Positions 46,837-55,183 of a DNA stretch of 64,000 nt are shown in pieces. How positions within the stretch are numbered: position 1 is the first letter of the stretch; each line of letters opens with the position of its first letter. The DNA is from Bacillus sp. FJAT-49711. GTDB taxonomy: Bacteria; Bacillota; Bacilli; Bacillales; Bacillaceae_C. The notes beneath the pieces are model-generated. The model saw only the letters and a program-made list of their open reading frames with translations, made no database searches and was not told the DNA's origin. Where the stretch lies: assembly GCF_018343715.1 (NCBI RefSeq), contig NZ_JAGYPL010000002.1, forward strand, positions 566,364 through 630,363, read 5' to 3'. Position numbers and translations under genes: made by a program.

Positions 46837-47781
46837 ATGAATAAAGCAGTGCTCGGGGTAGATGTAGGCGGAACAAATATACAAATAGGGCTTGTTGCTG
46901 AAACTGGAGAAATAGTAAAGAGCAAAAAATATCGAATGAATAGTAACTCCCAGGCTGAAGCAGTAGCCGCTATTATTGACTCAATCGATGATTTTGTGAA
47001 AAGTGCAGACAAATTAAAAGCAATTGGAATCGGCTTAGTTGGCCATATTAATCCAGAAACTGGAGTTTGGAAAAGCGCAATTAATATCCCGATATCAAAG
47101 CCGGTCCCTCTTGCCCAACTAGTATCGGAAAAGACGAAAGTACCTGTATGTTTAGACAATGATGTTAATGCAGCCACATTAGCCGAAATGAAGTGGGGAA
47201 TTGGCAAGCAAACATCGAACTTTATTTATGTAAATGTAGGTACGGGAATTGCGATGGGAATAGTTGAAAATGCTAAACTCATAAGAGGAATCGCGAATTA
47301 TGCTGGGGAAGTAGGGCATATGTATATTGGCCAGCTAAAGGAAGGATTTGGAGATGGCTATTTAGAAACAATTTGTTCAGGCGGCGGGATGGTAAAACAA
47401 GCTTTAGTCGGTATAAACGCTTATCCTGACTCGATATTAGCTTCTTATCATCAAGATGGCAGCTTGCATTCGAGTACTATTTTTCAAGCGGCTCAAAATG
47501 GAGACCATCTAGCAGCAATCATCGCCGGCCAAGCGATTAAAGGATTAGAGATTGGGTCAACCAATATCGTCAATCTATTTAATCCTGAGCATTTAGTTTT
47601 TGGCGGTGGTGTGTTTAATCATCAATCATTATTAGAAAAAGTCCGTCAGCATATTAAAAAAAATGCCCTCCCAGTGTCAAGAAACAGCTTAAAAAGTATA
47701 TCAATTACTACCTTGAATCATAATGACATCGGATTATTGGGTGCTGCAAGTATTGCTTTGATGAATGAAGAACTTTCATAA
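46837..47781 (+). CDS. ROK-family sugar kinase
   Basis: A 314-residue kinase of the ROK family. GVDVGGTNIQIGL is the ATP phosphate motif and IGLVGHINPETG and DNDVNAATLAE follow. The family zinc site is lost: GEVGHMYIG is kept, but the expected CxCGxxGCxE reads EGFGDGYLETICSGGG. The ATG at 46837 is preferred to a TTG at 46828 that lies two bases from AAAGG. nagB starts 15 bases after the stop, which suggests an amino sugar as its substrate, phosphorylated at C6. Confidence 0.87.
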   Translation: MNKAVLGVDVGGTNIQIGLVAETGEIVKSKKYRMNSNSQAEAVAAIIDSIDDFVKSADKLKAIGIGLVGHINPETGVWKSAINIPISKPVPLAQLVSEKTKVPVCLDNDVNAATLAEMKWGIGKQTSNFIYVNVGTGIAMGIVENAKLIRGIANYAGEVGHMYIGQLKEGFGDGYLETICSGGGMVKQALVGINAYPDSILASYHQDGSLHSSTIFQAAQNGDHLAAIIAGQAIKGLEIGSTNIVNLFNPEHLVFGGGVFNHQSLLEKVRQHIKKNALPVSRNSLKSISITTLNHNDIGLLGAASIALMNEELS

Positions 47782-47796
47782 GAAAGGCGGATATTG

Positions 47797-48531
47797 ATGG
47801 AACTACTTATACTCGAAGGTAATGAATTTGATGAAAAAGCCGCGGATATCGCCTTAGCGCAAATAAACAAGAAACTAGATTCTACACTTGGATTTGCTAC
47901 AGGAAACACGACAGTAGGCTTTCATAAAAGACTAGCGGAAAATTTATTGGATAAGCAAGTGGATATAAGTCAGTTTTCCACTTTTAATCTGGATGAATAT
48001 GTTGGAGTTTCCAGTCAAAATCCATCAAGCTGTTATTATAGAATGAACGAACAGTTCTTTAAACCTCTTAAACTACGAAAAGAACAAATACACTTTTTGA
48101 ATGACCTTTCCGAACAAGAAAACCTACAACTAAGATGTACCCAATTTGATAAACAGATTGAGGAGTCCGGTGGAATCGACATTCAATTCCTCGGAATCGG
48201 TTTAAATGGTCATATCGGTTTTAATGAGCCAGGCTCACCTTTTGGAAAAACCACACATGTAGTAGACATCGATTTAAATACGAGAGAATCGAAGATACCT
48301 GTTTTTGGTTCATTGGACAATGTTCCGAAGCAAGGTGTTACGATGGGGATTAAATCCATTATGAAGGCTCGGAATATCGTATTACTTGCTAAAGGTGGAA
48401 GTAAAGCTAATATTATTTTTCAATCATTAACGGGACCAGTTACGCAAGATATCCCGGCATCAATTTTACAGCTTCACCCTAATCTTGTCGTCATCCTAGA
48501 TAAAGCAGCCGCGCAAAAAATAAACCAATAA
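47797..48531 (+). CDS. nagB: Glucosamine-6-phosphate deaminase NagB
   Basis: A 244-residue deaminase/isomerase that converts glucosamine-6-phosphate to fructose-6-phosphate and ammonia. Active-site motifs are FNLDEYVG (about residue 65) and GIGLNGHIGFNEPG (about 135). ATG at 47797 has AAAGGCGG 6 bases ahead. It is embedded between a kinase and an oxidoreductase rather than next to nagA, which is not in the window. It may be a dedicated paralogue for this operon. Confidence 0.93.
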   Translation: MELLILEGNEFDEKAADIALAQINKKLDSTLGFATGNTTVGFHKRLAENLLDKQVDISQFSTFNLDEYVGVSSQNPSSCYYRMNEQFFKPLKLRKEQIHFLNDLSEQENLQLRCTQFDKQIEESGGIDIQFLGIGLNGHIGFNEPGSPFGKTTHVVDIDLNTRESKIPVFGSLDNVPKQGVTMGIKSIMKARNIVLLAKGGSKANIIFQSLTGPVTQDIPASILQLHPNLVVILDKAAAQKINQ

Positions 48532-48544
48532 AAGGGGAAATACA

Positions 48545-49612
48545 ATGAGTAAGAAAGATGTAAAAGTTGGAATTATTGGAACGGGCTTTATGGGGAAGGG
48601 ACATGCAATTGGCTATCAGATGTTTGACATTGAAATTGGGATGTTTGCCTCGAGAAGTACGGAGAATGCAAAAGCAGTTGCAGAAGAATTTGGTGTTGAA
48701 CGATGGACTGATGATTGGCGTAAACTCGTTTCAGACCCTGAAATTGATTGCGTTGATATTACGGCTCCTAACCATCTGCATTATGAAATGGCGATGGCCT
48801 GCATTGAGGCAAAAAAACCTTTTCTTATTGAAAAGCCATTAGCTATGAATACGAAAGAAGCTAAAGAGATTGTAGATGCGGCAAATAAACACGGTGTCAT
48901 GGCTGTTTATGGTGAAAATATGCGATATAAGCCTGCAATGGTAAAAATTAAACAAATCATTGATGAGGGCGGATTAGGGGATATTATTATGCTTCGCTCA
49001 AATGAAATCCATAATGGCCCCTTTCACAGTGATTGGTTCTGGGATGCGGAGCTTGCAGGCGGCGGCGCAACGATCGATATGGGAATACATGGTCTGTACA
49101 CATTAGAATGGATTATGGGTTCGAAGGTTAGAAGAGTCTATGCAGAAATGGACGTTTTAAAATGGGACGAATACTGTAAAAATGGCTCAGAGGATACGGC
49201 TGCCGTTATTTTGCGCTTTGAAAATGGGGGAATAGCCGAATTATTAATTAGCTGGGCGATAACAGGTGGGATGGATGTTCGGTTAGAAGTATTTGGCAAA
49301 GAAGGTACGGCTTATGTAAGTACAACACATGATGCCGGAGGACTTCGTGTACATAGTCACCCTGGTTACGGAAAATCCCTTGAAGAATTATCAAGCCTGA
49401 AGCCACATGTTGTATCGACCAAAGGCTGGAGCTTCCCTTCTCCAGATGATGAATTGCAACAAGGGCATGCATATGAAGTAAAGCATTTTATAGACTGTGT
49501 AAAAGGAAAAGATGAGCCTAAAAGTACGTTAGAGGACGGGTTGAGGGCACTTGTATTAGTAGAAGCGATTTACGAGTCTGCAAGAACAGGGAAAGCAGTA
49601 GAAGTTAGTTAG
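48545..49612 (+). CDS. Gfo/Idh/MocA-family oxidoreductase (second)
   Basis: A 355-residue NAD(P)-dependent oxidoreductase. VGIIGTGFMGKGHA is the nucleotide motif, followed by LIEKPLAMNTKEA and the catalytic GGGATIDMGIHGLYTLEW. AAAGGGG precedes the ATG. It shares the fold but little sequence with the first member in the operon, so the two probably act at different steps. Confidence 0.9.
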   Translation: MSKKDVKVGIIGTGFMGKGHAIGYQMFDIEIGMFASRSTENAKAVAEEFGVERWTDDWRKLVSDPEIDCVDITAPNHLHYEMAMACIEAKKPFLIEKPLAMNTKEAKEIVDAANKHGVMAVYGENMRYKPAMVKIKQIIDEGGLGDIIMLRSNEIHNGPFHSDWFWDAELAGGGATIDMGIHGLYTLEWIMGSKVRRVYAEMDVLKWDEYCKNGSEDTAAVILRFENGGIAELLISWAITGGMDVRLEVFGKEGTAYVSTTHDAGGLRVHSHPGYGKSLEELSSLKPHVVSTKGWSFPSPDDELQQGHAYEVKHFIDCVKGKDEPKSTLEDGLRALVLVEAIYESARTGKAVEVS

Positions 49613-49671
49613 TATAAAAAGAAAATAACAGCCTATATTTCAGAAGGTTAGAAAGGACATCAGGGTAATAA

Positions 49672-50880
49672 ATGGCTAAAAAAGAATCGTTATTAGTTGT
49701 AAAATTATTTAATTTTTCTCTTTATGGAGCACTGGCCGTATTAATGTCCTACTTCCCGCTATATTTCCAAGAAGTAGGCTTTAGTACAGTAACAATTGGG
49801 ATGCTATTGGCGGGTGGACCGTTCGTCTCCATTTTTGCAAATCCTTTTTGGGGTTACTGGAGTGATCGACTTCAAAATATAAAGCGCATCCTTATTATTA
49901 TGCTAATTGGAAATATTATCGTTGTCCAAATCGTGTTCCAATTTAGCGCACTTCCGCTCGTGTTTTTAGCGATGTTGCTTTTCTTTAATTTTCAGTCGCC
50001 ATTGTTTTCGCAAAGTAATAGTTTGATTTTAAACACGATTGAGGGAACCAAATATAAGTTTGGGACGTTCCGTCTTTGGGGGTCACTAGGCTGGGCATTA
50101 ATGGCAGTAGCCGCTGGTCCTCTTATTAATGTTGTTGGCATTAAAAACCTTTGGATATTATATACTGTCATGATTATCGTAACGATCTTAATCGGTTTAA
50201 AATTACCAAGAGGAAAAGTGGAAGGGACAAAAGCGGTACAAAAAGGAGGATATGGGAAAGCACTATTAGGAAATAAATACTTTTTAGTCTTTGTCATATT
50301 GGGAGTGCTCATCTCTGTACCGAATTCGATTAATCAAACCTTTATGTCTCTATATATTAGGGAATTAGGGGGCTCCGTCGTCCTTGTTGGCTGGTCAGCT
50401 TTTTTAACTGCCATATTTGAAGTGCCTGTCTTTTTATTATTTGATCGTTATTTGAAAAGACATACTCCGACGATGTTTGGCCTATTGGTATTAATCAGTA
50501 TTCTATTTGTCATCCGTTGGTATCTCATGTCAATCGCAACAGGACCTATGCAAGTCGTTTTCTTCCAGATGCTCCATTGCATCACTTTTGGAGGCTATTA
50601 CTATATCGGTACAACGTTAACAGCACAACTTGTTCCTGTAGAATTACGTGCAAGTGGTCAAGCGATTTATGCTCTTACATGGGGAGGTATTTCCGGGATC
50701 ATCGCTGGAATTTTCGGTGGCTGGATGTTCCAGCATCTAGGTCCGAATATGATGTATCTTGTAAGCACAATGATTTCTCTATTAGGAGTCATAGGATTTA
50801 CTGCACTTTGGATTAATATTAATAAGGCTGCTAAACAAAATATCGCCATTGATGGCAGAGGTGAGAATATGCCTTCCTAG
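49672..50880 (+). CDS. MFS transporter, sugar-type
   Basis: A 402-residue protein with 12 transmembrane helices of the major facilitator superfamily (MFS_1-like/PPP group). The first loop motif is WGYWSDRLQNIKR and the sequence FRLWGSLGWALMAVAAGPL is typical of the nucleoside/oligosaccharide symporter branch. It is the last gene of the ROK operon and is followed by a terminator, so it is the natural importer for the pathway's substrate. An unphosphorylated sugar fits the kinase in the operon. Confidence 0.88.
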   Translation: MAKKESLLVVKLFNFSLYGALAVLMSYFPLYFQEVGFSTVTIGMLLAGGPFVSIFANPFWGYWSDRLQNIKRILIIMLIGNIIVVQIVFQFSALPLVFLAMLLFFNFQSPLFSQSNSLILNTIEGTKYKFGTFRLWGSLGWALMAVAAGPLINVVGIKNLWILYTVMIIVTILIGLKLPRGKVEGTKAVQKGGYGKALLGNKYFLVFVILGVLISVPNSINQTFMSLYIRELGGSVVLVGWSAFLTAIFEVPVFLLFDRYLKRHTPTMFGLLVLISILFVIRWYLMSIATGPMQVVFFQMLHCITFGGYYYIGTTLTAQLVPVELRASGQAIYALTWGGISGIIAGIFGGWMFQHLGPNMMYLVSTMISLLGVIGFTALWININKAAKQNIAIDGRGENMPS

Positions 50881-50891
50881 AAATAGAACTA

Positions 50892-50934
50892 AATCCCAGT
50901 AAAATGTCTGCTTAAAGGCATATTACTGGGTTTT
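50892..50934 (+). terminator. Terminator of the ROK-controlled operon
   Basis: AATCCCAGTAAAATG pairs with CATATTACTGGGTTT with single mismatches, followed by a T-rich stretch. Confidence 0.82.
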
Positions 50935-51074
50935 AATTATTAAACATTGAAATATAAAATCGATTTAATTTTAATTAAAGTAAATTACTATTTCACTAAT
51001 GGGCTTCTCAATGTATAATGAAATCAATATATTTTATGTTATCGTTTAGGAAAAAGTAAGAAAGGCGGGTATGA

Positions 51075-52004
51075 ATGCAGAAAAACCTTTCGAATCTAAC
51101 AACTGAACAAATGAATCAAAGTACTGCAAGTATTGATCAAATGTCTTCCTTAGAAATAATTAAACTTATGAATGATGAGGATACATTAGTAGCTGAAGCT
51201 GTTAATCGGGAGCTTCCACATATTGCAGCTGTAATAGATTCTATCCACCATTCATTCAAAAACGGAGGTCGTCTCTTTTATATTGGTGCAGGAACTAGTG
51301 GTAGACTCGGAATTTTAGATGCATCCGAATGTCCACCAACTTTTTGTACATCCCCTGAGATGGTGCAAGGCATTATTGCAGGTGGAGATACAGCGATAAA
51401 AGCGGCTGTCGAAGGTGCCGAAGATAGTATGGATAATGGGGCAAATGATTTAAAAGAAAAACGACTATCTTCAGCAGATATTGTTGTAGGAATCGCTGCG
51501 AGCGGGAGAACGCCATATGTAATTGGTGCTCTTGAATACGCTCGTAGTGTAGGTGCTGCAACTGCATCCCTTTCATGTAATAAAAATGCTGAAATCAGCC
51601 AATATGCAGACCATCGTATTGAAGTGGTAGTAGGGCCGGAAGTGTTAACCGGATCAACACGATTGAAAGCTGGAACTGCTCAAAAAATGGTGCTAAATAT
51701 GTTGAGTACCGCATCAATGATTAAAATGGGTAAAGTGTATAACAACCTAATGGTCGATCTTCATGCAAGTAATGAAAAATTGATGGAGAGAGCATGCAAT
51801 ATGGTGATATCGATTACGGGCGTTTCTCAAGAGGAAGCTGAAAAAGCTTTAAAAATCACTAATCAAAAGGTAAAGCCTGCCATTTTAATGATCTTAGGTG
51901 AGGTGCCTTTTAACGAAGCAAATCAATTGCTTCAAGAGACTAACGGGTTTTTAAGAGAGGCGATCACAAAGGCGAAGGAAATCCGGCTTGGCGAGGGAAA
52001 GTAG
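51075..52004 (+). CDS. murQ: N-acetylmuramic acid 6-phosphate etherase MurQ
   Basis: A 309-residue SIS-domain enzyme that removes the lactyl ether of MurNAc-6-phosphate to give GlcNAc-6-phosphate and D-lactate. The signature GAGTSGRLGILDASECPPTF is complete, and AASGRTPYVIGAL and the C-terminal helical bundle are present. AGGCGGG precedes the ATG. It takes the product of AnmK and the BadF-type kinase. Unlike B. subtilis, no MurP PTS permease adjoins it. Confidence 0.97.
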   Translation: MQKNLSNLTTEQMNQSTASIDQMSSLEIIKLMNDEDTLVAEAVNRELPHIAAVIDSIHHSFKNGGRLFYIGAGTSGRLGILDASECPPTFCTSPEMVQGIIAGGDTAIKAAVEGAEDSMDNGANDLKEKRLSSADIVVGIAASGRTPYVIGALEYARSVGAATASLSCNKNAEISQYADHRIEVVVGPEVLTGSTRLKAGTAQKMVLNMLSTASMIKMGKVYNNLMVDLHASNEKLMERACNMVISITGVSQEEAEKALKITNQKVKPAILMILGEVPFNEANQLLQETNGFLREAITKAKEIRLGEGK

Positions 52005-52012
52005 GCAAGCCA

Positions 52013-52026
52013 GGTAAGCGTTAACG
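52013..52026. promoter_or_regulatory. Possible CcpA site
   Basis: GGTAAGCGTTAACG matches 12 of 14 positions of the cre pattern TGWAANCGNTNWCA. It lies between murQ and the PIG-L gene. Catabolite repression would suit these genes, but a single near-match is weak evidence. Confidence 0.3.
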
Positions 52027-52083
52027 TATTGTGTTTAATTTTGCTAGATTAATATAGAAAGTAGATACAGGGAGGAAAATGTC

Positions 52084-52785
52084 ATGAATTTAGTCGTAGT
52101 TGGAGCCCACTGTGGAGATGCGGAAATTCAAGCAGGTGCAATAGCCCATAAATATGCTAAAGCGGGGCATAATGTTACATTTCTGCATCTGACTGCAGGA
52201 GAAAAAGGGAACCCTCCAGGGGTTTCAGTAGAAGAGTATCGCGAGCAAAAAATTAGAGAATCTGAAAAAGTGGCTGAAGTACTTGGCGTCAAAACGATCA
52301 CTTTAGATTATAAAGATGCTGAACTCACTTTTAATGATGAAATTATCACTCATGTTGCAACTTTAATGAGGAAATTAAGACCAAATGTAGTCATTACTCA
52401 TTGGGAAAATAGTATTCATTCCGATCATATTATGACCTTCAGAATTGTTCATGCAGCTCAATTGAAAGCCGGTCTGCCAGGTTTTGATTTAGAAGGTTTG
52501 CCAGCCCATTACTACAGCTTCTATCATAGTGAAAACTGGGAAGACATGGATGGCTATGATCCAGATCTATTTATCGACGTTTCAGAAGAATTTGATACAT
52601 ATTTAAAGGCTTTGTCACATTACTGGTTCATTATGAACTCATCTTCATTCCGTTATTACGATTACTATAAAGCACTTGGGACGATAAGAGGATGTGTCAA
52701 TCGTACAAAATACGCCCAAACATTAAAATTCCCAACAGGAACGAATGTAAGGAAAGGCGGATCATTGCCTGGATATGAATTATAG
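52084..52785 (+). CDS. PIG-L-family deacetylase with altered active site
   Basis: A 233-residue protein of the GlcNAc-deacetylase family (PIG-L, MshB, BshB). The zinc motif AHPDDxE reads AHCGDAE (residues 8-14): the zinc ligands His9 and Asp12 remain, but the aspartate that acts as general base in MshB/BshB is Gly11. The second motif, NSIHSDH, supplies a further histidine. GGGAGG precedes the ATG. Between murQ and namZ, deacetylation of GlcNAc or a GlcNAc-phosphate is plausible, possibly by another catalytic base. Confidence 0.85.
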   Translation: MNLVVVGAHCGDAEIQAGAIAHKYAKAGHNVTFLHLTAGEKGNPPGVSVEEYREQKIRESEKVAEVLGVKTITLDYKDAELTFNDEIITHVATLMRKLRPNVVITHWENSIHSDHIMTFRIVHAAQLKAGLPGFDLEGLPAHYYSFYHSENWEDMDGYDPDLFIDVSEEFDTYLKALSHYWFIMNSSSFRYYDYYKALGTIRGCVNRTKYAQTLKFPTGTNVRKGGSLPGYEL

Positions 52786-52786
52786 A

Positions 52787-52879
52787 GGCTCTTTTCCAAA
52801 ACATTGTTGATATTAGTTGTAGCTAAATAACGAGAAAAAGATTTTATCCTCGGAACTGATGTTAAAATGAGAAAAGAGC
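52787..52879. repeat. Inverted-repeat region after the PIG-L gene
   Basis: GGCTCTTTTC (52787-52796) pairs with GAAAAGAGC (52871-52879), enclosing an AT-rich stretch. It may be a fold-back element or a leader structure. It resembles intergenic repeats of Bacillaceae, but no second copy was found here. Confidence 0.4.
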
Positions 52880-52990
52880 TGCCAGCTAAATAAAAACCGC
52901 TAAACTTCCTTATTAGGCGTAAAAGCAGGCTCTTGGGCTTTTGCAAAAACAACAAATTTTAAGAAAATAACCATTATAAAAACACACTAA

Positions 52991-53020
52991 AAAACAGCCT
53001 GCGAAATTCAGGCTGTTCTT
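52991..53020 (+). terminator. Probable terminator before namZ
   Basis: AACAGCCTG pairs with CAGGCTGTT around seven bases, followed by a short T-rich stretch (CTTCATATT). Confidence 0.7.
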
Positions 53021-53048
53021 CATATTCCAAAAGAAATGAGGCGATATT

Positions 53049-54197
53049 ATGCGTATAGGTTTAGAAATTTTTTTAGAAAAGAATTACAAGCAATTTAATG
53101 GTAAAAGAATTGGACTTCTTACGAATATGACAGGTGTAAATGGAAATCTAATTCCTGCCATTGATTTATTTTATGAACATCCTCATATTAATTTGGTTGC
53201 CCTTTACGGTCCTGAGCATGGAATACGGGGTGACGCTAAAGAAGGCGAGGCTGTTGAATCTTCGATAGATCCATACACAGGAGTACCTGTTTATAGTTTG
53301 TACGGTGCTTCTAAAAAGCCTTCAAAGGAAATGTTGGATCCAATTGATGTCATCGTTTTTGATTTACAGGATATTGGAGCAAGATACTATACATTCATTT
53401 ATTCTATGGCCTATGTGATGGAAGCATGTGCCGAACACGGTAAAGAGTTTGTCGTATTGGACCGGCCTAATCCAATTTCAGGATTATCTATGGAAGGGAA
53501 CTTAGTTGAAGAAGATGTAAGGTCCTTTGTTGGACTCTATCCAATTCCAAATCGACATGGCATGACTGTTGGGGAAATTGCCCGGCTGTATAAACACGAA
53601 TATGGCATCAATTGTAACTTAACGGTTATCCCAATGGAGGGATGGAGTCGTCATATGTATTATGATGAAACGAATCTTTTCTGGATTCCGTCTTCTCCTA
53701 ATACAACAGGGCTTGATATGAGTATTTTATATCCGGGTACATGTTTAGTGGAAGGAACGAATTTATCTGAAGGCAGAGGGACGACGAAACCATTCGAATA
53801 CGTTGGTGCTCCTTATATAGAAGGGTACCGATTAGCGAAAGCCTTTAATCAAAAAAAATTACCAGGCATATTGGCACGACCCGTTTCTTTTGTTCCGACT
53901 TATCAAAAACATAAGGACTCCATCTGTGAAGGAATTCAAATACATGTATTGGACCGCCATAAAGTTCATGCATTAAAAACAGGGCTGATTTTATTAGAAA
54001 CAATTGCCGAAATGTATCCGCATGATTTTCAATTTAATGAATATCCAAACGGTAAGTTTTTCTTTGATTTACTAGCGGGGACGAAAGAGCTTAGGAACGA
54101 AATTTTAAATGGGGGAACAGTTGATTTCTTACGTTCATGTAAAGAACAAATTGCCCAATTTGAAAAACAGAGAGAACCATATTTGTTATATAAATAA
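53049..54197 (+). CDS. namZ: Exo-beta-N-acetylmuramidase NamZ (DUF1343)
   Basis: A 382-residue GH171 (DUF1343) protein. B. subtilis NamZ (YbbC) cleaves MurNAc from non-reducing ends of peptidoglycan fragments. Conserved stretches are YGPEHGIRGDAKEGE, FDLQDIGARYYTFIYSM, VLDRPNPI, SPNTTGLDMSILYPGTCLVEGTNLSEGRGTTKPFE. B. subtilis YbbC is secreted, but this protein begins MRIGLEIFLEK with no signal peptide, so it should work in the cytoplasm. It is followed at 21 bases by a GNAT gene and then the MurR-type regulator. Confidence 0.92.
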   Translation: MRIGLEIFLEKNYKQFNGKRIGLLTNMTGVNGNLIPAIDLFYEHPHINLVALYGPEHGIRGDAKEGEAVESSIDPYTGVPVYSLYGASKKPSKEMLDPIDVIVFDLQDIGARYYTFIYSMAYVMEACAEHGKEFVVLDRPNPISGLSMEGNLVEEDVRSFVGLYPIPNRHGMTVGEIARLYKHEYGINCNLTVIPMEGWSRHMYYDETNLFWIPSSPNTTGLDMSILYPGTCLVEGTNLSEGRGTTKPFEYVGAPYIEGYRLAKAFNQKKLPGILARPVSFVPTYQKHKDSICEGIQIHVLDRHKVHALKTGLILLETIAEMYPHDFQFNEYPNGKFFFDLLAGTKELRNEILNGGTVDFLRSCKEQIAQFEKQREPYLLYK

Positions 54198-54218
54198 AAA
54201 TAGTAAGGAGCTTTGTAG

Positions 54219-55172
54219 ATGACTACATATCGCTATTATCAATCAGGAGATGAAATTGAAATCGTTCGTTTATGGAATGAAAGCCTGCTTAAAGATCCAA
54301 TTAATCAAAAAAGATTTCGTAATCTCGTATTGTTAGACGCTAATTTTGAACCTAAAGGAATGCGATTAGCTTTTGATGACAATCAATTAGTCGGTTGTGT
54401 ATACGCAGTTAGAAGATTATTGCCGATGTATGGCACCGATTTGGAGCCGGATAACGGGTGGATTCCGTTCTTTTTTATCCATCCTGACTATCGTTTGTCG
54501 GGAGTCGGAACTCAATTGATGAAAGAAGCGGTAGAATTTTTACAAGCTGAGGGAAGAAATAATATATTCTTTGCTTCATATGCTCCTAATTATATATTGC
54601 CGGGCATTGATGAGGAAGCGTATCCTGGTGCGTACGAATTTTTGCAAAAACAAGGCTTTGCTAAATTATATTCTCCTGTTGCGATGGATCGCAGTCTAGT
54701 TGGCTATCAAGTTCCCAAGGACGTTATAGCATTGAAGACTAAAAGAATGGCAGAAGGCTATACGTTTTCAAAAGCGCAGGATAAAGACTTATATGAGGTC
54801 ATTCGATTTGCCAATGAAGTATTCAATCCTGATTGGGGAAGAGCGATTCGAGAAGGGATTATACAAGGCCTGCCGATGGAACGGATTTTTGTTGCTAGAG
54901 AAGGGGAAAAGGTGGTAGGCTTTTGTTTATATGGCGGATATGAAGGAATTCCTGAACGTTTTGGTCCATTTGGAGTAGACCCTGAGCAGCAAGGAAAAGG
55001 ATTAGGGAAAATCCTATTGCATGAAGCCCTTCAAAGCATGAGAGCGGAAGGTCTGCATGGCGCATGGTTCCTTTGGACTGGAGAGAAAACATCAGCTGGA
55101 TATCTTTATAAAAAGACAGGATTTGAAATTACTCGCCAATTCCACGTAATGAAAAAAACAGTTGATAAGTGA
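54219..55172 (+). CDS. Two-domain GNAT acetyltransferase (second)
   Basis: A 317-residue tandem GNAT protein. Domain 1 (about 1-165) has FIHPDYRLSGVGTQLM and domain 2 (about 170-317) has GVDPEQQGKGLGKILL; the latter loop matches the acetyl-CoA consensus better. AAGGAG precedes the ATG. Its length and layout equal those of the GNAT coupled to anmK, though the sequences differ. Lying between namZ and the MurR-type gene, it is probably an amino-sugar or muropeptide acetyltransferase. Confidence 0.85.
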   Translation: MTTYRYYQSGDEIEIVRLWNESLLKDPINQKRFRNLVLLDANFEPKGMRLAFDDNQLVGCVYAVRRLLPMYGTDLEPDNGWIPFFFIHPDYRLSGVGTQLMKEAVEFLQAEGRNNIFFASYAPNYILPGIDEEAYPGAYEFLQKQGFAKLYSPVAMDRSLVGYQVPKDVIALKTKRMAEGYTFSKAQDKDLYEVIRFANEVFNPDWGRAIREGIIQGLPMERIFVAREGEKVVGFCLYGGYEGIPERFGPFGVDPEQQGKGLGKILLHEALQSMRAEGLHGAWFLWTGEKTSAGYLYKKTGFEITRQFHVMKKTVDK

Positions 55173-55183
55173 GTTGAGTTACT

